Source: Roseateles koreensis
Lineage (GTDB): Bacteria; Pseudomonadota; Gammaproteobacteria; Burkholderiales; Burkholderiaceae_C
DNA length: 64,000 nt
Direction of reading: 5' to 3'
Assembly: GCF_028595305.1 (NCBI RefSeq)
Contig: NZ_JAQQXS010000010.1
Location: 124,001-188,000 of the forward strand
In this document: in pieces, positions 54,001 through 61,006 of the stretch
Position numbering within the stretch: the stretch's first letter is position 1
Layout of the letters: the number at the start of each line of letters is the position of its first letter
Made by a program: the position numbers and the translations under genes
The notes under the pieces: model-generated
Told to the model about the DNA's origin: nothing
Database searches by the model: none
Seen by the model: only the letters and a program-made list of their open reading frames with translations

Positions 54001-54798
54001 GTGGGCGTCCGGCGTGCGCGTCTGCGGTACGTTGGAGCCCCAGGCGATGATGTAGTTGGAGTTGTACCAGTCGGCGCTTTCGGGCACGTCGGTCTGCTCA
54101 CCCCAAATCTGCGGGCTGGCGGGCGGCAGGTCGCAATACCAGTCGTAGAAACTCATGCACACGCCACCCAGCAAGCTCAGGTAGCGGCTGCCGGCGGCAT
54201 AGCTGATCATGCTCATCGCCGGAATGGGCGAGAAGCCGATGATGCGGTCAGGCCCGTGCTTCTTGATCGTGTAGATGTTGGCGCTGGCGATGATCTCGTT
54301 GACCTCGTCCCAGGTTGAGCGCACGAAGCCGCCCAGGCCGCGGTCTTTTTGCCACTCGGTCCGCTGGGCCTCGTTTTCAACCAGATTGCTCCAGGCGTCC
54401 ACGGGGCTCTTGGAGACCGTGCGGGCAGCCCGCCAGTGTTTGAGCAGCGAGCCGCGCACCATCGGGTACTTGACGCGGTTGGCGCTGTACAGGTACCAGG
54501 AATAACTGGCACCCCGCGCGCAACCACGCGGCTCGTGGTTGGGCAGATCGGGGCGGGTACGGGGGTAGTCGGTCTGCTGGGTTTCCCAGGTGACGATGCC
54601 GCCCTTCACATAAATTTTCCACGAGCAGGAGCCCGTGCAGTTGGTACCGTGGGTGGAGCGCACGATCTTGTCGTGCTGCCAGCGGGCGCGGTAGGCGTCT
54701 TCCCAGGTACGGTCTTCGCCGGTAACCCGGCCGTGGCCGTCGGCAAAGTCTTCTTTGGGCTGAGCAAAATAGCTCAGGCGGTCGAGAAAATGGCTCAT
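51016..54798 (-). CDS. narG: respiratory nitrate reductase alpha subunit
   Basis: A 1260-residue molybdopterin subunit that reduces nitrate to nitrite at the cytoplasmic face. The N-terminal FS0 [4Fe-4S] motif is H50-x3-C54-x3-C58 (THGTNCTGSCSWK) followed by the GCARGASYSWY segment; the Asp ligand to Mo lies in the SNYIIAWGSNVPQTRTPDAH region. The overall length is the usual one for membrane-bound NarG. The absence of a Tat signal and the NarHJI neighbours confirm the membrane-bound Nar, not periplasmic Nap. Confidence 0.97.
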   Translation of the reverse strand: MSHFLDRLSYFAQPKEDFADGHGRVTGEDRTWEDAYRARWQHDKIVRSTHGTNCTGSCSWKIYVKGGIVTWETQQTDYPRTRPDLPNHEPRGCARGASYSWYLYSANRVKYPMVRGSLLKHWRAARTVSKSPVDAWSNLVENEAQRTEWQKDRGLGGFVRSTWDEVNEIIASANIYTIKKHGPDRIIGFSPIPAMSMISYAAGSRYLSLLGGVCMSFYDWYCDLPPASPQIWGEQTDVPESADWYNSNYIIAWGSNVPQTRTPDAHFFTEVRYKGTKTVVITPDYAEISKLADIWMHPKQGTDAAIAMAMGHVILKEFYFNKRSAYFDDYARRYTDLPLLVQLKKHTTADGRALLVPDRYLRASDFGGKLGQDNNPEWKTLAFDTTGKVVLPNGSIGFRWGAGERPDLGKWNLESKEARNDTDVKLKLSALEDEGIAHEVAEVGFPYFGGVESPQFTANKQQDVLSRNVPVVRLKLGKHDDAGEVLVATVFDLQVAQYGIDRGLGDDCAKTYNDNKAYTPAWAESITGVKREQIITVAREFADTADKTRGKSMVIIGAAMNHWYHCDMNYRGIINMLMMCGCIGQSGGGWAHYVGQEKLRPQTGWTALAFALDWIRPPRQMNSTSFFYAHTDQWRYEKLDVSEVLSPLADKSKFGGSLIDYNVRAERMGWLPSAPQLQTNPIQVVKDAAAAGLDPKDYAVSGLKSGALRMSCEDPDHAANWPRNMFVWRSNILGSSGKGHEYFLKHLLGTTHGVQGKDLGKDDAKPMEVEWHDKAPEGKLDLLVTLDFRMSTTCLYSDIVLPTATWYEKNDLNTSDMHPFIHPLSTAVDPAWQARSDWEIYKGFARTLSELCVGHLGVEKELVLNPLMHDSPAELAQPFGVSEWKKGECELIPGKTAPQMMVVERDYPNLYKRFTALGPLMNKAGNGGKGIGWDTKTEVEQLGELNGWVREEGVTQGMPRIESDIDATEVVLSLAPETNGHVAVKAWEALGKQTGRDHTHLALHREDEKIRFRDIQAQPRKIISSPTWSGLESEKVSYNAGYTNVHELIPWRTLTGRQQFYQDHPWMQAFGEGFTSYRPPVDLKTLVEVQGVKPNGHKEIALNFITPHQKWGIHSTYSDNLMMLTLNRGGSVIWLSEDDARSAGIVDNDWVELFNANGAIAARAVVSQRVKNGMVMMYHSQEKIINTPGSEITGTRGGIHNSVTRIVTKPTHMIGGYAQLSYGFNYYGTIGTNRDEFVLVRKMAKIDWLDDEAVPQGEHA

Positions 54799-54855
54799 GA
54801 ATTGCCTCTTGTCAAAGTCTTGAGGGTGTCAGTTAAAGCAGCGCATCCGGCAGCT

Positions 54856-56490
54856 TCAGGGGTTCTTGACATAGGCGCCACGGCGCAGATAGAACCACCA
54901 GTTCAGCACCAGGCACAGGGCGTAAAAAACCGCAAATCCGTAAAAGGCATGCTGCGGTGAACCGGCGGTCACTTGTTTGCCAATCAGCACCGGCGCAATG
55001 AAAGCGCCATAGGCCGCCACGGCCGAAGTCCAGCCCACCACGGTGCCGGCCTGGGTCTTGTCGAAGATGATGCCCATGCTGCGGAAGGTGGAGCCATTGC
55101 CAATGCCGCTGGCCGCAAACAGCAGCATGAACAAGCCCATGAAGGCGGCAAAGTACTGCTCGGGCATGGGCGACTGGTAAGCCAGCAACATCACATAGCC
55201 CACGGCGGCAGACGCAAACACCATGACGACGGAGATCACCTGTGTGACGATGGCGCCGCCCACCTTGTCGGCGATCCAGCCGCCCAGGGGCCGCACAGCC
55301 GCGCCGACAAAGGGGCCGATCCAGGCATAGGTCAGTGCAGACGGTGCATTAGGGTTCTTCAAGCTGTGCTGCAGCACGCCCGCAGCGTCAGGGATGTGCT
55401 GCACGCCGAAGATCACAGTGATGGCCAGTGGCAGTGCCATCGAGAAGCCAATGAAGCTGCCGAAGGTCACCACATACAACGCCGTCATGGCCCAGGTGTG
55501 CTTGTTGCTGAAGATGGCGAACTGCTTGGCCACGCTCTCCTTCATGCTGCCGAAGGCGGCCAGCTTCATCATCATCAGCGCGGCGAGGATGTCCAGCGGA
55601 ATCGCCACCCACATATTCAGCAGGCCCAGGCCCGTGGGTGCCGGCAGATACAGGTAGAGCATGCCGATCGACGGCACAAAGGCCAGCGAGTACAGGTAAA
55701 CGATCTTGCTCAGCGCCACGACCGGGCCACCGGTGTCGGGCGACACGCTCTTCAGATTGTTCATGCCGAACCAACACAGCACCGACAACGGCACCAGCGA
55801 GATCACCCACGCAAAGCCCGCGTTTTGAATGTAGGTGGGTGTGCCAGCAACGATCTTGCCGAAAATCCATCCGCTGTCTTTCACCAACGGCTTGGCTTCA
55901 CCGCCGAAGGCACCGAACAGGCCCATGGTCATCACCAGGGGGATAACGATCTGCATCGTCGTCACGCCGAAGTTGCCCAGGCCACCATTCAAGCCCAACG
56001 CCGTGCCCTGCAAGCGCTTAGGGAAGAAGGGGCTGATATTGGACATGGACGACGCAAAGTTGCCACCGCCCACGCCCGACCACAGCGCCATCAGTTGGAA
56101 CACCCACAGCGGCCACTCCGGGTGCTGCAAGGCGATGCCGGTGCCCAGTGCGGGCGCCAGCAGCATGGCCGTGGTCAGGAAGATGGTGTTGCGCCCGCCC
56201 GCCATGCGTACCAGAAACGACGCCGGGATGCGCATGGTGGCACCGGAGATGCCGGCGATGGCCGTCAGCGTGAACAACTGGTCCTTGGTGAAGGGAAAGC
56301 CCAGGTTGAGCATCTGCACCGTGATGATGCCCCACATGCCCCAGACCGCGAAGCCGCAAAGCAGCGCGGGGATCGAGATCCAGAGATTGCGGTAGGCGAT
56401 CTTCTTGCCGGTGCTTTCCCAAAACTGCTCGTCCTCGGGGCGCCAGTCGGCAATGTCGCCGCCGCCCGAAGTCTGACTCGGTTTGTTCAT
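54856..56490 (-). CDS. narK2: nitrate/nitrite MFS transporter (NarK2 type)
   Basis: A 544-residue MFS protein with 12-14 hydrophobic segments. NarK nitrate-signature sequence is visible in GISGATMRIPASFLVRMAGGR (with the conserved Arg), SPFFPKRLQGTALGLNGGLGNFG and FGSFIGFSMALPL. It lies between narK1 and narG. By analogy with other narK1K2 pairs the second, larger protein would act in nitrate/nitrite exchange; which of the two is symporter or antiporter is inferred from order and family. Confidence 0.88.
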   Translation of the reverse strand: MNKPSQTSGGGDIADWRPEDEQFWESTGKKIAYRNLWISIPALLCGFAVWGMWGIITVQMLNLGFPFTKDQLFTLTAIAGISGATMRIPASFLVRMAGGRNTIFLTTAMLLAPALGTGIALQHPEWPLWVFQLMALWSGVGGGNFASSMSNISPFFPKRLQGTALGLNGGLGNFGVTTMQIVIPLVMTMGLFGAFGGEAKPLVKDSGWIFGKIVAGTPTYIQNAGFAWVISLVPLSVLCWFGMNNLKSVSPDTGGPVVALSKIVYLYSLAFVPSIGMLYLYLPAPTGLGLLNMWVAIPLDILAALMMMKLAAFGSMKESVAKQFAIFSNKHTWAMTALYVVTFGSFIGFSMALPLAITVIFGVQHIPDAAGVLQHSLKNPNAPSALTYAWIGPFVGAAVRPLGGWIADKVGGAIVTQVISVVMVFASAAVGYVMLLAYQSPMPEQYFAAFMGLFMLLFAASGIGNGSTFRSMGIIFDKTQAGTVVGWTSAVAAYGAFIAPVLIGKQVTAGSPQHAFYGFAVFYALCLVLNWWFYLRRGAYVKNP

Positions 56491-56514
56491 GAAAGTTCCT
56501 TGTGATGAAGCCGC

Positions 56515-57825
56515 TCAGCGGCCAAAACTTTGTGAGATGGGCGAGGCCAGAGCGTTGCGGCCCATCAACTCGGTGCGGCGCACTTCTGTCCAGTACATCC
56601 AGATCAACGAGACCCAGACCACGCCGTACATCAGCATGAAGGCGCTCGAGCGCACGCCCGTCAGGTCCATCAGCCCGCCGAACATGATGGGCAGCACAAA
56701 GCCGCCCATGCCACCGGCCAGGCCGACGATGCCGCTGATGGTGCCGATGTTCTGCCCGTAGTCGTCGCTGATGTACTTAAAGACACTGGCCTTGCCGAAG
56801 GCGAAGGCGATGCCCAGTGTGAACATCAGCGCGGTGAACGTGTAGACGTTGAGGCCGATGTGAAAGGTCTTCAAACCCGTCACGGTTTGAATGGTGAAGT
56901 CGGTCTGCGGATACGACAGCAAGAACAGGCAGATCCAGCTCACCCACAAGACCCACCAGGTGACGTTGTGCGCGCCATGCTTGTCAGACATCCAACCACC
57001 GATGGCGCGCAGCACGCCGCCGGGCAGCGAGAAGCAGGCGGCCAGCAAGGCGGCTACGCGGATGTCCAGGCCGTACTCACCCACGTAGTACTGCACCATC
57101 CACAGCGACAAGGCAACATAACCGCCAAAAACGATGGAGTAGTACTGGCAGTACTTCAAGACCTTGGGGTCTTTCAGCGCCTTGAGCTGCGAGCTGAAGC
57201 TGGCCTGGCTGGCCACCTTGTGCGATTCGTCGGAGTAGGTGAAAAACCAGAACAACACAGCCGTGCCCAGCAACACGGCGGCATACACATGCGGCACCAT
57301 GGTCCAGCCGAAGGCCACCACCAAGCCCGGAGCGACGAACTTGTTGACGGCGGCACCGGAGTTGCCGGCGCCAAACACGCCCATTGCAAAGCCCTGGCGC
57401 TTCTTGGGAAACCAGCGCGCCACATAAGGTGTACCCACCGAGAACGAACCGCCCGCCAAGCCAACAAACAGGCCAATCACCAGGAAGTGCCAATAGGCCG
57501 TGGCATAACTCATCAACCAGATGGGGCCAACGCAAGCCAGCATCAGGCTGAAAAAGACGATGCGGCCGCCGAACTTGTCGGTCCAGATGCCCAGCGGCAC
57601 CCGGATCAGCGAACCGCTGAGCACCGGCATCGCGGTCAGCAGGCCGAACTCGGTGGCGTTCAGGTTCAGCGCCTTCTTGATCGGCACGCCGATCACACCA
57701 AACATCATCCAAACCATGAAACAGACCGTAAAGGCCAAGGTGCTGACAATCAGCACGCTCAGCGCCTTACGGTCATGCGCGGGGTCGGCAACGGTGCCGT
57801 TGTTTGCGCCGGAAGTGGTAGCCAT
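56515..57825 (-). CDS. narK1: nitrate MFS transporter (NarK1 type)
   Basis: A 436-residue MFS protein of about 12 segments. NarK1-type motifs are VLSGSLIRVPLGIWTDKFGGR (conserved Arg of the nitrate site), WFPKKRQGFAMGVFGAGNSGAAVN (nitrate signature) and FGGYVALSLWMV. NarK1 is probably the proton-nitrate symporter for the initial uptake. The ATG at 57825 has a GAGGAGA site; the frame is open 13 codons upstream. First structural gene after narL. Confidence 0.9.
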   Translation of the reverse strand: MATTSGANNGTVADPAHDRKALSVLIVSTLAFTVCFMVWMMFGVIGVPIKKALNLNATEFGLLTAMPVLSGSLIRVPLGIWTDKFGGRIVFFSLMLACVGPIWLMSYATAYWHFLVIGLFVGLAGGSFSVGTPYVARWFPKKRQGFAMGVFGAGNSGAAVNKFVAPGLVVAFGWTMVPHVYAAVLLGTAVLFWFFTYSDESHKVASQASFSSQLKALKDPKVLKYCQYYSIVFGGYVALSLWMVQYYVGEYGLDIRVAALLAACFSLPGGVLRAIGGWMSDKHGAHNVTWWVLWVSWICLFLLSYPQTDFTIQTVTGLKTFHIGLNVYTFTALMFTLGIAFAFGKASVFKYISDDYGQNIGTISGIVGLAGGMGGFVLPIMFGGLMDLTGVRSSAFMLMYGVVWVSLIWMYWTEVRRTELMGRNALASPISQSFGR

Positions 57826-57912
57826 AGACGATCTCCTCGTATCCATGACCCGCACTGTCGTCAATCAACGCCGCAAGCGCCATCCTTCAATGAGCGCAGC
57901 CCCTCGCTGCAG

Positions 57913-57945
57913 AAGAACGAGGGGGCCACGCCACCCCTCGTTCTT
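57913..57945 (-). terminator. hairpin between narL and narK1
   Basis: A perfect 12-bp stem AAGAACGAGGGG/CCCCTCGTTCTT with a 9-base loop. Leftward, the stem ends in TTCTT with no long T-run, so it is a moderate terminator or attenuator between narXL and the narK1K2GHJI genes. Confidence 0.6.
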
Positions 57946-58086
57946 TGGGAGTAGGCCGGGTAGCCATCAACAAAACCCTGCGCCAGATCAAAGCGCGACC
58001 CAGCGTGATGCCCCCAAATTAAGGAGACATTTTTTTACGGCTTGCCTGCGATTTATGGGCAGCGTAGCTGCCGTTGCGTGAGTCAC

Positions 58087-58758
58087 TCAACCCAAGCCGC
58101 GCTCGCTGGCCCACACCGCCACTTGCACGCGGGAGCTGAGGGCCAGTTTGGCGAAGATGTGCTGCACGTGGATCTTCACCGTGGTTTCGGCAATACCGAG
58201 GTTGCGCGCGATTTCCTTGTTGCTGCCGCCCCGTGCAATCTCGCGCAGGACATCTTGTTGGCGCGGCGACAACTCTGAGCCAGCCGCCAAGGCATCGGGC
58301 CGGGGCTCGGTGGGTTCCGCCTCGGCGAGCGGCGGTGCACTGGCCTTGAAGGCCATGACCAGTTTGTCCGTCATCTCTGGGCTCACCACCGACTGACCCT
58401 GTGCAGCACGGCGCACCGCACAAGCCAGATCAACCCCGTCGATCGTCTTGAGCAAATACCCCAAAGCACCGCCACGCAGTGCGAGCGTCAGGTCCTGTTC
58501 ATCTTCGCTGACCGTGAGCATCAAAATGCGGCTGTGGGGCGTGGCCTCCAGCAAGCCGGGCAGCAAGTCAACGCCGCGCACCCCGGGCATGTGGTTGTCC
58601 AGCAGGATCACATCGGGGCGCAAATCGGCCGCACGGCGCAAGGCCTCGCTGCCGTCGGCAGCTTCGCCCACAACGTCCAGGTCGTCCTCCTGATTCAAGA
58701 GCGCCGTCAGGCCGCGGCGAAACAAGCTGTGGTCGTCTACCACCAATAGTCGGATCAT
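58087..58758 (-). CDS. narL: nitrate/nitrite response regulator NarL
   Basis: A 223-residue NarL/FixJ-type regulator. Receiver: VVDDHSLFRRGL, phospho-acceptor D54 in VILLDNHMPG, the Thr in MLTVSEDEQ and Lys in YLLKTIDG. LuxR-type HTH: LSPRQQDVLREIARGGSNKE and VKIHVQHIFAKL. The ATG at 58758 starts MIRLLVV; upstream extension is not conserved. It follows narX by 13 bp. The adjacent nar genes support NarL rather than another member. Confidence 0.93.
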   Translation of the reverse strand: MIRLLVVDDHSLFRRGLTALLNQEDDLDVVGEAADGSEALRRAADLRPDVILLDNHMPGVRGVDLLPGLLEATPHSRILMLTVSEDEQDLTLALRGGALGYLLKTIDGVDLACAVRRAAQGQSVVSPEMTDKLVMAFKASAPPLAEAEPTEPRPDALAAGSELSPRQQDVLREIARGGSNKEIARNLGIAETTVKIHVQHIFAKLALSSRVQVAVWASERGLG

Positions 58759-58771
58759 GGTGTACGTCCTT

Positions 58772-60748
58772 TCATGAGGATGCCGGGGATGGGGATGGCG
58801 GCGGGTCAGATGGCTCTTCACCCGGCGCCGTTGTTGCGCGCGCCAGTGTCAGACCCACTTGCATGCCGCCGCCCGGGCGGCGCCCCAGCACGAGCTTCGC
58901 GCCAATGCGGTCGGCCCGTTCGCGCATGATGCGCAGGCCCACGTGATTTTCGGGCACTGCCTGGGCCTGCGGCTCAAAGCCCTTGCCGTCGTCGCTCACT
59001 TCAAAGTACCACTGCGGCTCTTGCCTCACTCGCACCGACACATGGTGGGCGCCAGAATGCTTGCGCACATTGGACAAGGCCTCCTGAATCACATGCAACA
59101 CCTGAATCTGCTGGTCCGGCGGTAAGGGCACGCCATGCCCCTCCACCGTCAAGTGCGTGCCCAAGCCACTTTGCAGCTCGAATTTCGACAAGGTGGTGCG
59201 CAAGGCATGCTCGATGTCCTCATGGCCGGGGCGTGTGCGAAAGTGCAGCAGCAATTCGCGCACATCGGCATAACTTTCTCGCACACCGGTGTCAATTTCT
59301 TCCAGGCTGCGGTTCATGTCATCAGGCCGCTGTTTGGCCATGGCAGTGCGCAGCAGTTGAACCTGAATCTTCAAAAACGCCAGCGATTGCGCGATAGAGT
59401 CATGCAACTCCTGCGCCAGCAGATTGCGTTCTTCAGAGATGGCCATTTCGCGGTCGCGCGCCGCCAGCCGCAGGTTTTCAATCTGGGTCGCAAAATGACC
59501 GACCAAGGCATCGAAGTGCTGCCGCTCCGCCTCCTCGACCCGCCGCTCGCCGTAGTAGAACAACTCCACCTCGCCAATGGTGCGCAAGGCGCTCCGCATA
59601 GGTACCGCCACCACCGTTTGATAACCCGCTGCCTCGCAGTGCCCGAGGCTGCCTGACCCCAGGCTTCGCACCGGGATCACTCGCGCGCCCGCCATGGTCT
59701 GCAGATGCTCTCCGCAAGCGCAGGAGCCCATCCGCACGCAGCGCTCCGCTTCTTGCATGCTCTTGGGCAGGCGCGTCTGCCCCAGCAGCAGCAGACGCTC
59801 ACCGTCTTCAGCGGCAAGCCGCACTGCCACCGCGTCGGCACCGGCAATCTGCGCCATCTTCAGGGCAAACAACTGGCCCTGGCTTTCCAGTGTGTCAGCG
59901 CCCTGGATGCCCATCATCGCCACTTCGTACAGCGACGCCAAACGGGCATTCTGCAAGGCCAAGCTGGCGGTTTTGTCCGCCACTTTGAGCTCCAAGCCTT
60001 TGTACGACCGCTCCAGCGCGTCGGCCATTTGGTTGAACCCGGCCGCAAGCGTAGAGAACTCTTCCACCGAATTGCGCTCGTCGATGCGCACTGAAAATTG
60101 GCGCGCCGTCATCTCGCGCAAGCCATCGCGCAAGCGCTGCAGCGGCTGGATGATCCACACAAAAGTGCCTGAAACAAACACCACCGAGGCGCCCACCACC
60201 AGCACCACCAAGCCAAAGCACAAGCCTCCCAGCAAGGCGGTTCGCGTGGCGATGGTGCGCTCGATCGCGCCCACCAACTCATCCACCGTGAACACAAAGG
60301 CGTCGGCCTGTTGGCGCAAGGCCGCCCCCCCGCCAGGCTGCAACAACTGCTGGCGGAACAGGGGCCACGCTTGTTGAACAGCGGCCAGGCGCTCTTGGCA
60401 AATCGCGTTATCAGGAACGAACAATGGGCGGTCAGGATCACCGTCGCGCAAATTGCGCACCATGCCATCAAAGCTCTGCACGCCGCCACGAACGGCTGCT
60501 TCAACAGATTCATCGCTCAGCTGCGGTCCGCCCCCCGCCACCGCTGCCGCCGAACCGGCCTCATAGTGCGCCAATACCAGGCGATAGGTCATCATGCGCA
60601 TGCGCCCGGCTTCGTTGATGGCGCCCGCGCCACCTTCCAATTGCCAGGACACCCACAAGGTGAAGGCAATCGACGCCAACGCCACCACCAGAAACGTGGT
60701 TTGGATGAGCGCGAGTTTTCCAACCAGACTTCGGGTACGTTGAAACAT
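58772..60748 (-). CDS. narX: nitrate/nitrite sensor kinase NarX
   Basis: A 658-residue membrane kinase. One N-terminal transmembrane helix (residues 10-33), a periplasmic P-box INEAGRMRMMTYRL that binds nitrate, a second helix around residue 180, HAMP, a GAF-like central module with Cys residues (CVRMGSCACGEH), and a HisKA_3 domain (LAQELHDSIAQSLAF) with HATPase (GKGFEP, VGLRIMRERADRIG). The cysteine-rich central module matches the NarX/NarQ layout. No Shine-Dalgarno precedes the ATG; an FNR box and -10 are spaced so that RNA may begin at the ATG. Confidence 0.93.
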   Translation of the reverse strand: MFQRTRSLVGKLALIQTTFLVVALASIAFTLWVSWQLEGGAGAINEAGRMRMMTYRLVLAHYEAGSAAAVAGGGPQLSDESVEAAVRGGVQSFDGMVRNLRDGDPDRPLFVPDNAICQERLAAVQQAWPLFRQQLLQPGGGAALRQQADAFVFTVDELVGAIERTIATRTALLGGLCFGLVVLVVGASVVFVSGTFVWIIQPLQRLRDGLREMTARQFSVRIDERNSVEEFSTLAAGFNQMADALERSYKGLELKVADKTASLALQNARLASLYEVAMMGIQGADTLESQGQLFALKMAQIAGADAVAVRLAAEDGERLLLLGQTRLPKSMQEAERCVRMGSCACGEHLQTMAGARVIPVRSLGSGSLGHCEAAGYQTVVAVPMRSALRTIGEVELFYYGERRVEEAERQHFDALVGHFATQIENLRLAARDREMAISEERNLLAQELHDSIAQSLAFLKIQVQLLRTAMAKQRPDDMNRSLEEIDTGVRESYADVRELLLHFRTRPGHEDIEHALRTTLSKFELQSGLGTHLTVEGHGVPLPPDQQIQVLHVIQEALSNVRKHSGAHHVSVRVRQEPQWYFEVSDDGKGFEPQAQAVPENHVGLRIMRERADRIGAKLVLGRRPGGGMQVGLTLARATTAPGEEPSDPPPSPSPASS

Positions 60749-60754
60749 CGGTGC

Positions 60755-60796
60755 ACGATAGCAAGGCTGACCCGTTTGAAAATTGATTCATATCAA
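60755..60796 (-). promoter_or_regulatory. FNR/Anr-dependent promoter of narX
   Basis: TTGAT-TCAT-ATCAA (60783-60796) matches the FNR consensus TTGATN4ATCAA perfectly. Read leftward, TATCGT (60755-60760) falls at -12 to -7 if the box is centred at -41.5; +1 would then be the A of the narX ATG. This is the class II FNR geometry and predicts a leaderless or nearly leaderless narX transcript. Confidence 0.8.
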
Positions 60797-61006
60797 GACT
60801 CAATCAACGCGAAACAACGTGGCGCGGCATTCGCCGAAGGAAAACCCAGCGTCTCAACGACGCTGGCAGCCGATACACTCCGGCCCGTTGCAACTGGACC
60901 CATGCAGCAGTCAAAGTGCCGCTATAACTGCGCTTGCCGACTGACCTGGCGTCCTCTGAACGAAGCCCTGATTCACCCGTTCACCCTCTTCCTGAAAACG
61001 GCCTCC

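Noticed and set aside
57855-57868. CTGTCGTCAATCAA as an FNR box for narK1
   Set aside because: Only 7 of 10 consensus positions match, and the site would place the start of transcription beyond the narK1 ATG.
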